Of a stretch of 64,000 nucleotides of DNA, positions 61,708 to 64,000 are shown in pieces. This DNA comes from Shewanella pealeana ATCC 700345 (lineage in GTDB: Bacteria; Pseudomonadota; Gammaproteobacteria; Enterobacterales; Shewanellaceae), in contig NC_009901.1 of the NCBI RefSeq assembly GCF_000018285.1, positions 4,959,001 to 5,023,000 of the forward strand. Direction: 5' to 3'. Numbering within the stretch: the first letter of the stretch is position 1; every line of letters begins with the position of its first letter. Under the pieces are notes generated by a model that made no database searches, was not told the DNA's origin, and saw nothing but the letters and a program-made list of their open reading frames with translations. Made by a program: the position numbers and the translations under genes.

Positions 61708-64000
61708 TTAGGCTTTAGTGATCTGACAAAGCGATGCCTTGGTTTCCTGCATCTGAGTCACAGGATCATAACCATAAGTCAATGCAGTGTTAGCCGATTC
61801 ACCAATAACGTAAGGGACCGTACCTTCTGGGTAGTTAGCCGCCAAGCTTTCGCCGTGCATCTCACCCGCGAAGTGATAAGGCATCCAAGTGACACCAGGC
61901 TTAACGCGTGGGGTGACCATAGCCTTAATCTTAATACGACCACCTTCAGCACCTTCTAGCCATACAGTGTCGCCATCGCGAATGCTGCGATCTGCCGCAT
62001 CAGCTGGGTTGATCTCAACAAACATCTCTTGTTGAAGTTCAGCCAACCATGGGTTAGAGCGAGATTCTTCACCACCACCCTCGTACTCAACGAGACGACC
62101 AGAAGTCAGACCTAGCGGGTATTTAGCTGCCGAGTCTTTATCTTGAATAGTCTTGTAAAGTGTTGGTAGACGGTGCACTTGCATGTCAGCGTATGTTGGG
62201 TACTTAGACACAAGATCACGACGTGGCGTGTATAACGGCTCACGGTGAACAGGGACTTCGTCTGGGAAAGTCCAAACTATACAACGTGCCTTAGCGTTAC
62301 CAAATGGAATACAACCGTGCTTCATTGCCACACGTTGAATACCACCTGAGATATCTGTCTTCCAGTTCTTACCTTCAGCTAGCGCTTTTTCAGCCGCTGT
62401 TAGGTCGTCCCACCAGCCGAGTTGCTTAAGCATGTCAGCAGTGAACTCTGGGTAACCATCTTGGATTTCAGCGCCTTTAGAGAAGCTGCCTTCGGCAAGT
62501 AGGTTCTTACCTTTATACTCAACACCGTAACGAGCACGGAAGTTACCGCCGCCCTCAAGTACGTGTTTGTTTGTGTTATAAAGGATCTGTGTACCAGGAT
62601 GCTCTTGCTCTGGCGTGCCCCAACATGGCCAAGGTAGACCGTAAGTGTCACCTTTAGCAGGACCGCCAACAGCTTCAAGCGTCTTGTTGCTGAACGTACC
62701 CCAGTTTTGAGTATGTAGCTTCAGACGCTCAGGGCTTTGACCTGTCATACCGATTGTCCACATACCGCGGTTGATTTCGCGAGTCACGTCTTCGATAACA
62801 AGAACGTCATTGGCGTCTTTAGCGATACGCTTAGTGTACTCATCAGCAAAACCAAGCTTTTGAGATAGACGGTACATGATCTCAAGATCAGTCTTAGATT
62901 CGAATAGAGGCTGGATAACCTGCTCACGCCACTGCTGGCTACGACCAGAGTTTGACACAGAACCTTGAGTTTCGAACTGAGTTGCAGCTGGTAGAAGGTA
63001 AACACCATTCTTACGGCGATGCATCACACCCGCCATTGTTGGGAATGGATCCACAACCACGACAGTGTCCATCTGATCGAGTGCATCACGCACGTCGCGC
63101 TGACGGGTTTCAGTGTTAACTGATTGACCCCAGAAGAATGCCATGCGAACGCGGTCTTTCTGCGCTAACTTCTCAGGCGTTTCTAGCACACCGTCGTGCC
63201 AACGTGAACAAGGAATACCCGGCGTGTTCATTGGAATGCGGCCTAGGTATGAGTTTTGGTCGAAACGAGCCTTAACCCAATCGTAGTCCAAGTCCCAAAC
63301 GTTACACCAGTGCTTCCAAGAACCCGTCTTAAGACCGTAGTAGCCTGGTAGAGTATCGAACAGTAGACCTAAGTCAGTTGCGCCCTGTACGTTATCGTGA
63401 CCACGGAAAATGTTAGTACCGCCACCAGACACACCCATGTTACCTAGGGCTAGCTGAAGGATACAGTATGCACGAGTGTTAGCGTTACCCACGTGATGCT
63501 GAGTACCACCCATACACCAAACAACAGTACCTGGACGGTTGTCTGCCATTAGCTTAGCGGCTTGGTAAACTTCTTCTTCGCTACAACCTGTGATGTTCTC
63601 AACTTCTTTAGGTGGGAACTTCTTCACTTCCTCACGGATGGTGTCCATTTCGAATACGCGTTGCTCGATAAATGTCTTATCTTCCCAACCGTTTTCAAAG
63701 ATGTGCCAAAGCATACCGTAGATGAATGGAATATCTGTACCTGGACGCAGGCCGCAATGAAGATCTGCGTGAGCAGCTGTGCGAGAGAAACGTGGATCAA
63801 CTACGATGATCTTAGCGTTATTCTTCTCTTTCGCGATCAAGATATGCTGCATGGCAACAGGATGCGCTTCAGCCGGGTTTGAGCCGATGAAGAAAATTGC
63901 GTTTGCATTCTGGATATCGTTGAAAGAGTTAGTTTGCGCACCATAACCCCAAGTGTTTGCAACACCGGCTACAGTGGTAGAGTGACAAATACGTGCAGAG
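61708..64000 (-). CDS. Formate dehydrogenase catalytic subunit, cassette 2 (partial)
   Basis: The frame runs off the right edge of the window, so the N-terminus with the Tat signal and first cluster is missing. The visible part, about 763 residues, begins ARICHSTTVAGVANTWGYG and so includes the active-site Cys; it is also a Cys-type enzyme. It then has GSNPAEAHPVAMQH, RGHDNVQGATDLG and WMPYHFAGEMHGE. It is similar throughout to cassette 1 FdhA but more diverged than the B and C subunits. Confidence 0.94.
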   Translation of the reverse strand, partial: SARICHSTTVAGVANTWGYGAQTNSFNDIQNANAIFFIGSNPAEAHPVAMQHILIAKEKNNAKIIVVDPRFSRTAAHADLHCGLRPGTDIPFIYGMLWHIFENGWEDKTFIEQRVFEMDTIREEVKKFPPKEVENITGCSEEEVYQAAKLMADNRPGTVVWCMGGTQHHVGNANTRAYCILQLALGNMGVSGGGTNIFRGHDNVQGATDLGLLFDTLPGYYGLKTGSWKHWCNVWDLDYDWVKARFDQNSYLGRIPMNTPGIPCSRWHDGVLETPEKLAQKDRVRMAFFWGQSVNTETRQRDVRDALDQMDTVVVVDPFPTMAGVMHRRKNGVYLLPAATQFETQGSVSNSGRSQQWREQVIQPLFESKTDLEIMYRLSQKLGFADEYTKRIAKDANDVLVIEDVTREINRGMWTIGMTGQSPERLKLHTQNWGTFSNKTLEAVGGPAKGDTYGLPWPCWGTPEQEHPGTQILYNTNKHVLEGGGNFRARYGVEYKGKNLLAEGSFSKGAEIQDGYPEFTADMLKQLGWWDDLTAAEKALAEGKNWKTDISGGIQRVAMKHGCIPFGNAKARCIVWTFPDEVPVHREPLYTPRRDLVSKYPTYADMQVHRLPTLYKTIQDKDSAAKYPLGLTSGRLVEYEGGGEESRSNPWLAELQQEMFVEINPADAADRSIRDGDTVWLEGAEGGRIKIKAMVTPRVKPGVTWMPYHFAGEMHGESLAANYPEGTVPYVIGESANTALTYGYDPVTQMQETKASLCQITKA

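Overview
The window comes from a marine gammaproteobacterium, most likely Shewanella. This is inferred from gene content: Cys-type tripartite formate dehydrogenase cassettes in tandem, Fur-controlled RyhB-type small RNAs, HD-GYP and GGDEF proteins, and a rich molybdenum/tungsten cofactor gene set. No ribosomal RNA or tRNA gene was seen.

Layout. 1-2090: end of a YheO-type regulator, ridA and dpaL (2,3-diaminopropionate breakdown). 2093-2530: hairpin-rich non-coding stretch. 2634-6224: YeiH-type permease with a decayed duplicate of its 3' end, a 53-codon membrane gene, a Tat-exported DJ-1/PfpI protein and an HD-GYP phosphodiesterase. 6468-12075: a compact minus-strand operon with a TonB receptor, fused ECF ATPases, EcfT, a putative S component, a TiaS-like protein and a small Cys protein; its ligand is unknown. 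12514-15330: menF, a preQ1-type riboswitch with yhhQ, and a GNAT acetyltransferase. 15399-16029: two tandem RyhB-like sRNA genes, each behind a Fur box. 16105-25799: an NtrC-type regulator and histidine kinase divergent from tupABC-mobA-mobB/moeA-moaA, which has a sigma-54 promoter in front. 25821-31760: accessory region with a DUF2806-like gene, an Ig-like lipoprotein, a small secreted protein and two copies of a structured dispersed repeat, one carrying a 112-bp tandem array. 31869-39829: mutM, a DedA/TVP38-like protein, a Wzi-like protein, coaD, a pseudouridine synthase and a ygiW-PepSY-OmpR/kinase operon. 39961-45545: modABC and moaABCDE behind a Moco-type riboswitch. 45800-53703: ETF-QO, a DUF4870 protein, a MOSC protein, a diguanylate cyclase, a PfkB kinase and a HemN-like radical SAM enzyme. 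53969-64000: two formate dehydrogenase cassettes, the second cut by the window end, separated by a 1.3-kb gap holding a MITE-like element.

How it fits together. The window holds two oxyanion importers (TupABC for tungstate, ModABC for molybdate), two MoaA enzymes, one set of the remaining pterin genes and two formate dehydrogenases that need Mo- or W-bis-MGD. The two routes appear to be under different control: sigma-54 with an adjacent two-component system for tup, and a Moco riboswitch for moa-mod. This suggests, but does not prove, metal-specific supply to the two formate dehydrogenases.

The least explained parts are the TonB-ECF-TiaS-like operon, the dispersed hairpin elements and the linkage of sigma-54 regulation to tungstate uptake.
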